Of a stretch of DNA of 64,000 nt, positions 25,301 through 37,559 are shown in pieces. The DNA lies in NCBI RefSeq assembly GCF_020382885.2, contig NC_058513.1, positions 9,023,774 to 9,087,773 of the forward strand, read 5' to 3'. The notes beneath the pieces were generated by a model that was not told where the DNA came from, searched no databases, and worked only from the letters and a program-made list of their open reading frames with translations. The DNA comes from Scatophagus argus (Eukaryota > Chordata > Actinopteri > Scatophagidae). The number at the start of each line of letters is the position of its first letter. Positions within the stretch are counted from its first letter, which is position 1. The position numbers and the translations under genes are program-made.

Positions 25301-26230
25301 GGTAAGAAAAGAGCGTTTTTCAGTTCAAAATAATTTGCACTTAATTAAATGTGGCATCAGCGGTTTGACAGTTGGCACATTGTTGCAAATTAGCAGTTTC
25401 AACAGTTTAAGCAGAACGTCGTCAATTGGATTATTTTGTGTCAGTGATAACTGATCCCTATTTTCAAGCTTTAACAAATAATTTCATACAACGCTTAAAA
25501 CGCATTTCTTTTAACATCGTCAACGTCGCATGTAGTGCGGCATCTTTCAGTAAAACTGGGGATCAATTTATCCTATAAAACATCCTGCCAAGTGCAGTAA
25601 GCTAACGAGCAGCAGTGTTACGAGGATTAAATGGAATATATTTTTGTCACTTTCATAATGAGTGCTGCTTCAATAAGACAGTCATAATTCCCAGTTATGT
25701 CCTTTCTATTCAGATAAAGCATACACATACATAAACGAACTAGGCTAACGTCAAAGCTAGCGTTTGTAGAGCCAGTCATCATTAGCTAGCCAACTAGTTC
25801 TGACTAGTCTTTTGCTGAGAGCAGAGGCCAGCAGCGATAACTACTAACAGTGAACTAGATTAATACTAATAACTAAACACTGTCATGTTAATAATAAACC
25901 CGAAACACTGGTTGCCCAAACTAGATTTTAAATCTAAAGAAATGACAGCTCAAGATTAGCACTGCGACGTTAACGTTAGCAACGCAAGCAGATGGCGTTT
26001 ACAAGTGAGCTTCAAGAGACGCACCATGGTTGACAATTCAAAGCACTCTGTTGGGGACGATACAAATGCAAAGTGGGTTAGCAAAAAATCCACACAGCTA
26101 TAATCTGAAACTGACAAATAGCTAAAATATGAAAGCTGAAAACTGTGTGATAATTACCGCTGAACACCATCGCTGCAGAGGCACCCATCACTGCGAAAAA
26201 AGGAGAGTATTCGGGGCTTTCGGACGACAT
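19301..26230 (-). CDS. atp6v0c: V-ATPase V0 proteolipid subunit c (16 kDa)
   Basis: Subunit c forms the proton-carrying rotor ring of the vacuolar ATPase in endosomes, lysosomes, Golgi and synaptic vesicles. Three coding exons in transcript order: 26158-26230, 20376-20559 and 19301-19505, giving 153 residues (human 155). The start [20 protein letters not shown] is family-typical. Four membrane helices follow. Helix 2 contains [20 protein letters not shown] and helix 4 contains the proton-binding glutamate, E137, in [11 protein letters not shown]. The pattern [18 protein letters not shown] between helices 1 and 2 is nearly invariant in the family. Intron 1 is about 5.6 kb and holds a decayed Tc1-like copy. 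The gene lies head-to-tail downstream of tbc1d24, an arrangement I also recall from human. Confidence 0.96.
22826..22866. repeat. AT-rich simple repeat
   Basis: TA and TAAA alternation follows a short A run in atp6v0c intron 1. Confidence 0.8.
23210..23946 (+). mobile_element. Tc1-like transposon, internally deleted
   Basis: The + strand follows the common fish Tc1-like element. ATTAAATGTTCAGACTGATAAA is at the left. CAGAGAATCCAGAGAAATCTC encodes the transposase N-terminal DNA-binding part, and GGCAGCACTGCATTAAA lies further in. ATCAAGCAAGAATGGGAAAG comes from the C-terminal part. TATTTACATTTTACATAGC and CCCAACTTGGTTGAATTGGG mark the right end. After CATCTGAGATG (near 23640) the middle of the transposase is missing and the match resumes near 23660, so the copy lost roughly 600 bases including most of the catalytic region. 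The remaining frame is full of stops. It lies in atp6v0c intron 1. Confidence 0.75.
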
Positions 26231-26300
26231 TCTTTCTCACGCAATATAAAAATAAACTAAATATACAAAGTTAATTACAAATGTCAACTCCAAAATTGCA
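25560..26300. promoter_or_regulatory. atp6v0c 5' region with GCTAAC/GCTAGC motif cluster
   Basis: Around and just downstream of the first atp6v0c exon lie repeated TAGC/GCTA words: GCTAACGA (25601), GGCTAACGTC (25743), AAGCTAGCG (25754), TTAGCTAGCC (25782) and GTTAACGTTAGC (25969-25980). The same words cluster 5' of tbc1d24. CpG is higher here than in the rest of the intron. A promoter-linked role is inferred from position and recurrence. Confidence 0.45.
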
Positions 26301-28869
26301 CTTCGCGAAACCTATCGAAGGCCACAGGCTAGAGAAGTAAAACAGAATAAACCAGGAACCGTCAGACCACCAACTAGCAGTGTAAACGGGGCAGTCACGA
26401 CTCTTCTGATAAATACCCGGCGTAGCAGTACAAAATGGCGAAGCGGAAAATATCACCTGACTGGTCGTATGGATGAAACCTATCATTGACTGGGTGTGGG
26501 GGGTGCACTAAAACGAAATTCGTTAATGATATGCTGTACCAGATAATGCACTTATGAAACAAGAAGTGTAGGTTTAAAATGATTGATAACATTTTCTATG
26601 CAAAAATATTTGTGTTTGTTTATTTATTTATTTTTTTCACTTTTTTGAAGGTCACCCCTATCAGGCATCATTTTGGTGTGTTCCGCTGCAGGCTTCTTCC
26701 TTGATATCTACGCGTTCACCCTTCAAATGCAAGAGGAGGAAATGACGGCAATGAGAAAAAGGGTGTGGAGACAAGCTGTCAATTTTAAGAAAAAATTATT
26801 ATTCTAGCTATCAAGAAAAAAGAGAACCAAAAGATGCACAGTTTCTTTTAAATTTCTAAATAGTTATTCCCTAAGAGAAGCCCTGAATTGATTGAAGTGA
26901 CCTCTGCAGAAACTGAAATTTCTGATGTTGCATATGTTCGAGCACGTTTCTGTATTTTGCACCAGGACCCTACCATGTGGAAGAGGGTGCTTTACAGTCG
27001 GCTGTGATATGCAGCAACGTGGAGCGTGAGAGTGAGAGAATTTGAGGCTGAGTGTGTATATTTGAGTGTATATGCGGTGGGGGGAGGGAATCGAGAATCC
27101 CCGTTCCACTGTATAGCTCCCAGCAAGCACAGTCTCAAAGATCGGGAGGGGGTGAGTCACAGAGAGTGTGTGTGAGTCACAGAGAGCTTGTGCAGTCCCC
27201 ATCCCTTCTCTCCCTCCACCTCTTCCTCTATCCATCCCTCCATCCTGCTCCCTCTGCATTGCCTAGTCTAGTCAGCACCAGAGAAGGACCCCTCCCCCCA
27301 CATCATTATGAGGCCTATCGCCCATGATGCAATTTCTACAACAGCATCACAGGTCTCCATCCTTCTGAATACTTTATTAGGCACATCATCTTACTCCAAC
27401 TGCCATGTGCAAGGTTGGATTATGCAAAAAAAAAAAAAAAAAAGATAAGAGAGATTAAGAAAAAGAGAGATTATTTTGAGGCAGGGGTGGTGCCTGTGTG
27501 CAGTGATGCACTGATAAGAAAAAGGTCACAATGAGAAATGATTTTCACTTCGTTGTCTCTGTCTCTGCTGACTGACTGAGCACTTTTATTCAGCTTTTAT
27601 CGACCCAGGATTGACTCTTTCGGGTGAACAGGGCTATGGCCTTTCTGATGAGGTTGAGTTATGATGTTCCTGTCTAACATATGTACTCAGCAGACATTTA
27701 CAACCAGCTCATGTGACAACACGCAGCAATATGATAGATCATGTTGTTCCCTGTTTGTTTTGGGTGGATGGATACAAGGACTGGGTGAACAGTCTTGTCC
27801 TTGAGTGGCACTAGATTTACACATATGTTTGTGTGCGTGTATATATATATGACAAATGTGATTCTAGATATACAGGCAACAATGTTGATGTGATTCTACA
27901 TTAAAATCCTTCAGCTTTAGGCAGTTCTGGTACTTTGATGATCAGACCAAGATACAGCTAGACAGATGGTCCTACTATGTATAAGATTTGCTCAACAAAT
28001 AAAGGAAGTCACTGAGCTAAGCTACTCTCATGTTTGACATTTTTCCCCATATGGGCTGGTTTCAGTCTATAACCAAAAACATAACTCTTTCATTCTTAAT
28101 GGGATAAAGAACTCAGTAATTTCATTTTAGAAATTTGAAAGATATTACTATTCATATTGAAGTACATATATTTCATCCATAAGTCAGACTTGTGACATGT
28201 AATCATTGGTAGTTACAGTACTGGAAACAGAAACCTCTCTCCCTCCCAATATCCACATTGCAATATTCTGTCTGTGAATCAAAACAATAATTGTCGGGAC
28301 CTCCTTAGTCTGTCTCGTAATCCTCTGTCTACAGTCACTTGTTATCTGAGGGGTGGGGGCTGGTGAAGGAGAAACCCATCTCAGTGCTGGGTTAAACACT
28401 TAAGCATCTTACTTCTAGAGGCCAGAAAGCATGGTTTTCAGGAGATGCGCCAGACCAACACCCAAAGGAGCAGCTAAATATAGAAGCGCATGTGTGATTA
28501 GCAGAGTGCGAATCCTGAATGAACAGCACAGCTTTGGCAAGATGGAGTCAATGCCACTTAGTGTAAAGAGAGACTTACTCCCCACTTCGCCGTCTAAGAC
28601 GCTCCACATGCGCCACACCCAGTGAAAATGAATTGACCATAAATTTGAAATGACCTGGCATGGAAAGCTTTCATACTTTAATGTTTAATAAAATGTCCGA
28701 GATATAAATCAGAGGATATTGGCTGCTGAATTTTTTCTGTGTATGGCCAATACAGAGGCTGTGACACAGGTCTTATTTCTCTATTAGATTTGACCAGAAT
28801 CAATGGCTTCAGTAAACTGATTTTCATAATACAGTTTGGAAGGAGAAGGCGTTAGCAGATGTACTTGTA

Positions 28870-29054
28870 AGTATATCTGACTCTGTGGAGATTCTCAGTC
28901 ATCCAGGTCACATTAAGAGTTAAAGCAAGGCTCCTGGACTTGTGAAAGCAGCTTCATCAGTTCTGATGAAACTGGATGAACAGTGAAACATCTTCAAGTC
29001 AAAATCTTCACAAGTCCAGACACCTTGCTTTAACTCTTTGAGTATATCTGACTC
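28870..29054 (+). mobile_element. Short foldback insertion with 14-bp target duplication
   Basis: AGTATATCTGACTC at 28870-28883 is repeated exactly at 29041-29054. The 157 bases between them behave as an insertion. They begin TGTGGAGATTCTCAGTCATC, the same end as the repeat at 14369-14395. Two arms, 28915-28946 and 29007-29038, are inverted repeats of 32 bases with about three mismatches. The centre holds CUGAUGA (28963-28969), an extra A, helix ACUG/CAGU with a GAUGAA loop, and GAAA (28985-28988): the same hammerhead-like layout as at 14.28 kb, but without a matching helix I. Confidence 0.65.
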
Positions 29055-30218
29055 ATTTCTGCTAAATATTTTCCAGTCATGCAGTTCATTGTCATCTGCC
29101 ATAAAACAGAGACATCCACACAAAAAATAGATGGCATGCATCAAGAAGTGTGTATGAGTAATATGGTAGTCACACTTAGTGTTTTAGACCCAAATCTACC
29201 CTTTATATACATGGAATTTACAATATTGTCATTTCATATCGCTCAAACTAATGATGGGTTTCATAGAAGTGTGGGAACAAGAATACTAGCTCAAAGTTCT
29301 TGGAGTGGAGTAAACACAAGAAGATGGGGATTGGGGAGTTATATGGATGGTCAGCTGACTTTAAAAAGGCATCTGACACACTTCTGTGACGGTCTGAAGA
29401 AACATAACTCTCTCTTTGCAGGGACACAGGTGTGATAAATTTGGAAGAAAGCAAAGACAGCAAATCTGAAACCATATTGTTGTATTTTCACATATAGAAT
29501 ACATTTGTAGTTACTCATATGGAGCACATGTTTGATGATACAGATACAAACCGGGTTTATGATCCCAACAACACTTTGCCAAGACACTGCAATTTAGGAC
29601 CTTTTTGTTCCTATCTTTACACTGGAAAGGACGGAAATAACAGAAAAAATGTAAGAAGAGAAAGATGAATAAACTGCATTTTTAAGCATTACTTGTAAAC
29701 CACGTCTTTTGTACAGTTATTCACAATATTCATATCCTGTACAAAGGAGAAACTGCCACTCACTGAAAAGAAAGCTTTGACATATGGTGCAAAATGGCAA
29801 CACTCAAATTAAAACTCAAACGTTCACAAACACTACCACATTAATTCACTTAGCAGATATCCCACATATGTGCAACAAATCAAAAAGTGTGGGGAAAAGT
29901 GTCAGGACTTGACCCAAAACATAGCGGATCTGGTACAGCTAAACTACGTATTAACTTTTGTATTCCAACATTTAAAAACACATCTTAACAAACCAGCTCT
30001 GGGCTGAACACATCATAAACCTCTGTTTATTGACACGGCCTGCTGAACACTTCCATGGGTTACAGAGCTACCTATATAATAAATTTGGCAGATGAAGCTA
30101 AACCACTGAACATTAAAGACTGAATTTACATTCAAAAATTCAAACATCGCAGCCAACATAAAACTCCCCTCAATGAACCTGAAATCGGTTTTCTCTAGAG
30201 TTGATCCTGAACACTTTC

Positions 30219-30224
30219 TTTATT
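30219..30224 (-). terminator. Candidate poly(A) signal of tbc1d24
   Basis: TTTATT on the plus strand is AATAAA on the coding strand, about 320 bases after the tbc1d24 stop. A second candidate lies at 30026-30031. Confidence 0.4.
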
Positions 30225-30544
30225 TCACCACAGTTAAACAGAGTTAGTACACCATAATACAAATCTGTAAATACAAAAATAAACAAACCAAAAATATCAC
30301 ATATTTGTTCACATGTTGAAATTTGGATTAAATGCATTAATAAATAAAAAAGTTAAATCATATATGAATTTGTAGGACGGATGAATTTCTGTTTGCATAT
30401 TTTCCACTTTAAACACTTCACTGCACATTTGACATTTAATAAGACTTTCTGCTTTAATATGTTTAGGTGTTAAAATGTGTATGCATGAATACGCACTTAA
30501 GAGTCCATGTTTGTATGGATCTACATACATGTATGTGTACAGCA

Positions 30545-33500
30545 TTATGAGGACATGGCGTCCTGGAAGCCCCATACTTCCAGTAGTGAAACCTGGAAGC
30601 TCTCGGCACACAGGGGCGGGTTGTCAAAGGTGGCACACCTGCCAGTGCGCCCATGGTTGAGCTCAGAGTCAATGTAGAGGGCATTGCCTTCACCTCCCCC
30701 TGATGAGACAAAAGACCATGCAGTTTGTATGAGTTACTGGCCACAAAGTACAAACACTGCTTTTTTACTAATGGTTTTCACTTTGCTATCACCGGCGTGG
30801 AGGAATAAATAGGACTAGAGAGGCCACACAACCAACAATAGCATACTGCACTCACCCACTATGATAGAGTCAAAGTTGCCAGCCATGAACATGGAAGTAT
30901 TCTTAGAATTGAGGTTGAAGTGGCGAGCGGAGAGGAAGGGCGACAAGTCTCCTGGAGGTTTCTCTGGCTTCTGTAAGCTGTTGTCTGAGTTTTGGCCCTG
31001 AGAGGAGGATGTGTCTTCCTGATCCTGAGTCTTGATGGAAGAAGCTAACTCAGGGTGGCGGATCACCACCCACTCATAGCGCTCCATCTCTGGCTTCAGC
31101 TAACAAGAAACACAGGCATTTAGCATCACATACACATCTGAAAAGCACACATTAAATGGAGCAGTGCTGCACATTTTGTTTTGTTTTTACATAAAAAATA
31201 TTTATTACCTATACTGTAACAGTGGCTGTGACCTTACATACAAAACAATTCCTTTTTCACATATAAAAAGCCAGAATTTTGACCCATACTCATATATTTG
31301 CAGTTCCACCTTTAATAATTTATTGTTAATGTGACACTCAAGTGCAACTTGTGTGTCTGTCCTTACTGTTTATACCTAGTCTCTCTTGTAAAAGAGTTCA
31401 CAATCCCAATGAGACTAGCCGCTTAAATAAAGGATTAAATAAAATAAATTAAAAATGTCTGACAGACATCAGTCCTTGCAGCCTGTCTCCATTTCATTCT
31501 GGTGTCAGGTGAGGACCAGGATCAGGTTACAGGAGTTTCCTATCCATGTGTGCTTACACATTAGTGTGTGAGACAGCCCTCGGCTATGTATAAACACAGA
31601 AAGCCAAGTAAATAATTCATACAGAAGGCAAAAGAGATCCAGGCTGCTTGCCATTTGTAGCCCAAGTGTTATCATAATGCAGCGCTGTACAATGACAAAC
31701 TGAAGCATGACGTCTTGCTGTTTTTACAGATGAAGACATGGTAGTATCAGTATGGTGAATTGTGGCCTGTGAGGCAGGCATTTCCAAATGGGAGCTTGAC
31801 ATGCATCTTGGATGATCAGGAACGTGCAAAACCAGTGTGGATGGTGCCCTCTGGTGGCCATCATGAGGAACTACTCAAAAAGAATGATATCCCTTCAGTT
31901 CATTCTTAAACCTTCTTAAAATCCACCAAATGAACATAAAAATAGAACAGATTTTTTGACTGAAAGGAAGCCTGTCATGCAAGATACTACAATTAAACTC
32001 ACCCTGAAGACAAAACACTCCCCTGTGCCAAAGAAGCTCAACTTGTTGCCTCCTCTCTTCCGTTCCTCCCAATCTGTGGACAGGAAAGCTCCACATACCT
32101 GAGGCAGAAAAAGTTGGCATCAGCAGGTTTCAGTTCCTAGTTCCTAGTTCCTAGCAATCTAGGGGAAGATTGCTGTTTGTAAGCTGCCAATGTTTGCACT
32201 GGGATCCCTTTGTAGCATCATAATCCAATCATACAACACCCGTGTAATCATGACCTCTGACACAGTGCTTGGGATAAGAATAAAACCTGAGGCCAACTGA
32301 ACAAAGCTACTGTAGACCTTTCTAGTTACTGAAAGAAAAAAAACACTGATTTCAAAGGTGTACGTCAGCAGAGAAGTGCCTATAACACACATTGTATAAT
32401 AAAAGCAAATTTTGCTGGGGTGAATTATTCTGGCCAAGGTTTGACTAAGGTCGAGGACATAACATTTACATAATATTAACTATCTATAACAATCAGGAGA
32501 ATCCTAACTATTAAGACTGCTTAACAATCAGGGCTGCAACAATCATCAAAATATTTCATAAATAACTCAAAATACTGACATAGCATATGATGGCATCCTG
32601 ATGCCGACATAGTCTATGTAAGAGTTTTTAATCATGTTAACGTGGTTCTCGATTCCCTTCTACATGGGGGGAATCGTGAAAAAGATTTGTGCTTTTGTGC
32701 GTATTGCTTACATCGCCATCTGTTGTCCGAATGAGGAGCAGCGTGGGTTCGTAGCCTTCACAATGCGAGTAGAATCTGGAGGAATATGTGAATGTTTAAT
32801 TAATTTCAGCAAACACCCAATAGTGAATCTAAGGAATACATAGATCATGCAATCGCAGCAGTCAAGCACTTTGGGTTGCTAGATTTACTAAAGCACACAT
32901 GCATGCGTGCACAGTTAGGGCACTGGTTAAATATAGTGAATGGCTTCTTAATTAATTTACTGGAGACTAATTACATCTGTTTCATGTAGAAATAGAGCCA
33001 ACTATAAAGAGGGTGAAAGAAATGTATGATATAAAGACTGAGTGATAATAAAGGCCAGAAAAAAGCAATAGACTTTATTTTCTTTATTTCTTTTTCTACT
33101 ACAAGCATAAAAGTTGTAAAAAAAAATCCTTTATGCATAATGAAAGAAATTAATGTCTTGTGTAGACTGAGTTCCACCTAATATAAATAGACAATAAAAA
33201 AGAAGAACTAACTTTATGACAGCAGTCTAGGCACCTTTTTTCTTATTTGAAGCTTTTGTTCCACATATGACTTTTTCTTGCCCTTTTGCTTCTGGAATTT
33301 CCTTTCAGCCTTTATGTCTTAAATCAAATGACTTCATACTACACAGGGTCTGAAATGTAGATTGTGAGCAGCGGCCAAAAGCTGGATCAATGTACTGAGG
33401 TGAATACTGGACAGTGTACCTGTTCAGGCTGCAACCATGGGTAGAGGTGGTGAAGAGGAGTTGTGGTTGGCACAGGGCAAAGCGCTCAGGGATCCACGAC

Positions 33501-35392
33501 CAGATGTCCCGCATCTCCTTGATACTAACAATCTCTGAGGAGAAGGTGTCAGGGTTAAGAGCCAGCTGCACATTTCGCCTGGAGACCAACCAGATGTAAG
33601 GACACAGGGAGAAATGGTAGAGAAGACAGAATGTAAGGCAGATCACACTTTTAAAGTAATTTATAACAGATGAAGGTGACAACGTATTGAAGGTTACACA
33701 GTCTGAGAGTAAATGAGCATTATCTGAAAAACACAGGAATAGATCTGGAGAGCGACATAGAAAACCCACCTAGTGCTGTGAAATAACCAGTGTAGTAAAC
33801 ACAGGAGTGGAGTGAAGTTGAGACAGAAGATGGTGGATGGAAAAACGTGGAACAAACCAAACAAAAAGGACACAACATCATAATGTGAGACGAGGATGCA
33901 AGAGCAACTTAAACCATGTCCTCAGAGCAAGACAGAGTATAAAGCTCGAAAAGAAGAGAATATTCTAGCCAGCGAAGCAAGTTACTCTGCTTTGATAATT
34001 CATCTATTGTAATATGTGTGTGTGTTTACACTTGAGATAAATTATATATAAAAAAAGTCTAAATCCCTCTCATTATATGCATACCACTGTCATTTGATTT
34101 ACACTCCAGAATCTTACCTGACCTTATTATAAGATTTGCGAAATGCATAAAAAAAGGTCAGTCAGTCAAATCCCAAAATCTTTCAGACTCACATCATAAA
34201 AAATCTGCTTGCTGCAATGCTTGATGACAAAAATATTCTAGATGTGTATACCAGCAACATAAACATGTGAAGAACACTGTGGAATCCTAGACATTTAATG
34301 GGTTTGCTAAGCCAGGCCACTAGAAGCATTGACCTAGTTTCTAGATAAAAGGCAACAAAGATGCCCACAATTGACCACATAAAAATCATGTAACTGGTTA
34401 TACCGTTTCTGTTTGACAGTGATTCCTTTCTGCTGCAGGGACTTTTCATTTGTGAGCTGCAGCAGGGTGATCTCCTTGCGGCTAAACAGACGAAGGGAGA
34501 AGGCCTTCTCTAGCAGCTTGTCAGGTGAAACAGTGGAGCCAATCCCCCTGATGAAAGCTTGAATGTCCGCCCTAACTTTGTCTGAATCCTGCTGCTGCTG
34601 GTTGCCCTGGCCTCCCTGGGTCCCTGCTTTATGCTTGCGGTAAAACTTGAGCAGGGCTATAGCTACACGGTAGAGAATCTTGTAGCCCTCCACTAGGTAG
34701 ACATCCAGGATCCTGACCACGTGGCTAAAAGGCAGGTCACCCAAAATCCAGCGCTGCCAATCTGAGTATACTTCAAGCACATCCTGGGCTGTGGCCACAA
34801 TCAGTTTGTGGGCGGCTGCGCAGTACTTGTTGGCAAGGTCACCAAAAGTCATGCAGCTAGACTCATAGGCCAGGAAAGTCTGGTCCAGCAGTCGTTTGCC
34901 TGGTTCGTTGCAGGCCAGTATGCGGCTGACATGCTCAAAACACTGAGCTTCATCCTTGCTGAAGTGCAGGAGCAATGCAGTAATAGCTGGTAGGGATGGA
35001 CAGTGGGAGATATCTGGAAACTGTCCAGCCAAGCAGTTGATAATCTGATGGACTGAAGCTACTGCCTCTGCCTTCAGGCAGTACCGTGGCACAGGATTTC
35101 CATCCACAAAATCTGGAAGTGGGATGTTGGAGGATGGCTTCTTAGTGGCTGCATTTCCCATAATATCACGATATACTTCTGCATCTGGGGTAACTGTACG
35201 ACATGGAATGGCTTTGATGAGCTGCTGGTACACTTGTGACCGCAGTTTGTGGTTTTTGGCCCAGTAACCCTGCCGAGCCATCTGCTTGAACTCTTTTAGG
35301 TCTTTGCAGTCTACCTTGGTGGGCCCGCTGCTCTTGGCCAGATCCCCCATCTGGTTCCAGTCCACAAAGCTGCCATATTCTTCTTCAGCCAT
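30545..35392 (-). CDS. tbc1d24: TBC1D24, TBC and TLDc domain protein
   Basis: TBC1D24 acts in synaptic-vesicle and membrane traffic (ARF6-linked) and its human gene is mutated in epilepsy and deafness. Six coding exons in transcript order: 34404-35392, 33420-33578, 32712-32775, 32003-32098, 30856-31099 and 30545-30699, giving 568 residues (human about 559). The large first coding exon encodes the TBC domain, including [52 protein letters not shown] and [12 protein letters not shown]. The TLDc domain follows: [58 protein letters not shown] and [16 protein letters not shown], ending [11 protein letters not shown]. The 64-base exon at 32712 is small and easy to overlook, but is needed to keep frame. 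I could not find the six-residue microexon known in mammals. ATG 35392 was chosen because an acceptor-like site precedes it; an upstream ATG at 35476 has no family match. Confidence 0.95.
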
Positions 35393-36234
35393 GGTGCTGA
35401 AAACTTGCTGGACTGCCTGAGTGGGAAGAGATGAGAGATGCTCGGGGGTATTACTAACCTTCTGCCCTCCACACACCAGACAACTAGCCTATTTTTCTTA
35501 ACTGCCCATGGTGGTTACTGAAAGAAACAAAAGGAAGAAAAGGAGAGATTAATGAGCATAATCATAAAAAACAAATCAATAATTAACTGTCGTAGCACTG
35601 GAGCATAATTAAACTTTCATTTCTAAATGTTTGATACTAAGCAGTACAAAATTATGAAAAACAAACACCAAAATCTCTTCCAATTACAACAAGTACTGCT
35701 TGATGAATTCCTACAAGCCTAACTGTTTCTATATTTGTCTAACTCTCAGACTATGATATCAATTAGTAGAGGATAATCTATAGACTTGAGACAGACATGA
35801 TTATGCATATCTGTTTCCATAGGAGGTGATTTGCAACAGATTAGAAGGAACGTATTACAACATGGCAGCAGTAAATCTGTACTGTAAAAACAACATTAGC
35901 CACTTTCATTGATCTGATTTATGTGATGGTAAAGATCTGCAGATGTGAAAAAAAAGCCTGTACATGCATTTCATACCTTGAAGCAAAAACGAATCAAGTA
36001 AACCCATAGCTTGAGGAAAATTATGCGTATGGCTATTTTATATGACAGCCACAACCACCTTGTGACTGTCATATATTAACTTAGATTTAATTGGCCAGAT
36101 CAAGTTTGACACTAAAGGAATTTAACTGGGATTTCTGGTGGTGAGAGAAATATGTTTTGTTTTTTATACTGTAAATGTTGAATAGCATTATATTTTAAAA
36201 CTGTCATTCAAAAAATTTCCCACCAATGCAAAAA

Positions 36235-36470
36235 ACACAAGATACAGGGAGATGAATGTCCAAACATGATTAGCAATGTACAGCATACTGGGAATGGTTG
36301 TTGTTCAATCATCAAATCATTTTACGCTTTTTTTTTTTCAGCAAGTCACATGGAGATGCATGTCCAAAGATCACTAGCAATATATTGAAAAAGACAGTCA
36401 TAAAATCATCAAATCGTCAACAAGTCACATGGAAATACATGCCAATGCATTACAGCATGTAAATCTGTAC
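36235..36470. repeat. Degenerate tandem repeat, unit about 100 bases
   Basis: The phrases GAGATGAATGTCCAAACATG / GAGATGCATGTCCAAAGATC / GAAATACATGCC recur, followed in the first two copies by TAGCAATRTA and then ATCATCAAATC. This indicates two diverged units and part of a third. Confidence 0.6.
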
Positions 36471-37559
36471 AGAGCTTAACAGTCTTACTTAAAGAAGCAC
36501 CGGAGTCCAGACCCATCAAAAGAAACTGACCAAAGGTCTCTTTGACATTTTCATCATTCAATAAGTCTTAAAAGCTGGAAATACGGGCTCTCTCTCTTAC
36601 TACAAGAGTAACTACTAAGTTACTTACAGTCACTTAAAATGATATTTAGTAAAATGCCAAATCCAACAAGCCAAACCACCATTAGGGTCAACCAGCCTGC
36701 CCTTAAACCTTAAAGCTGATAAACTGGGGCTACTTCTCCCAGGACAACAAACTGGACAAACTGATTTTGCATACAGCATGAGAAACCTGGCACAAATAAC
36801 AAGAGTCCAAAGGGTGTTGGCTCTGGTCCTGGAGAGTTGAGTAGTATCCCGCCAACATGATCCTCCTTATAGAGTCTACACTTCCGGCTTACTGTCTGTA
36901 TCATGATCCACGATGGAACCAGGAGGCCGTTTTTTTGGATGAGAACTAAAAGCTAAAATTCCCACCATTTCTGTTCAGAATCAGACATGACATGTATAGT
37001 TCATAAACCCCAGCGGGTGTGTAAACATACTGAATGATTATACATCACATCCTCATTCACTGATTGACTATACTGCCAGAGTTGGTTTCACTGAATTTTG
37101 TCTTGACCTTAAGGCTTGCATGCTTTTCAACAGTTACAGACATTATCATGAAATGACTGATTGATTGCCACTTCGGCCATATTACTATAAGCTCAATAAA
37201 ATTCAACAATAGACATAAATGAAAAATGAAATTGAGATGCCACAATCCATACATGTTAGTGTATTTTTATTTGCAAATTGTTAAAAAAATACCAAAAGCG
37301 TTTTCATACTTCTGCCATCTCTGAGTAAGTTATTTACGTTATTATTGTCATGCTTGTATAAGTTACTTATCCAAACAGTAATTAATTATTACAGATTCGA
37401 TTTTAAATTACACTGAATGGAAAAAGAAGCTGGTAATTATCCCTGAAAACTTACAGGAACACGCACATTACACTGTACCTTTGCAAAAGTGGGTAGACAG
37501 GGTTAGGAAACGTTACTGTAAACGAATCAAATATTTACATTTTTACCTAAGCGGCTCAG

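Larger units (their letters stand above)
26231..30544. other. Intergenic region upstream of atp6v0c, including tbc1d24 3' UTR
   Basis: The left few hundred bases should be the atp6v0c promoter. The right end carries the tbc1d24 3' UTR. Between them I see a G-rich stretch at 27070-27180, a poly(A) run at 27427-27443, and a small foldback insertion at 28870-29054. No gene could be supported; ORFs here are short and lack any family signature. Confidence 0.6.

Noticed and set aside
32100-33419. Apparent missing TLDc exon in tbc1d24
   Set aside because: On closer reading a 64-base exon at 32712-32775 encodes the expected [18 protein letters not shown] part and restores the frame.
35393-35476. Upstream in-frame ATG for tbc1d24 at 35476
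   Set aside because: The added residues match no TBC1D24 N-terminus, and an acceptor-like site sits between it and ATG 35392.
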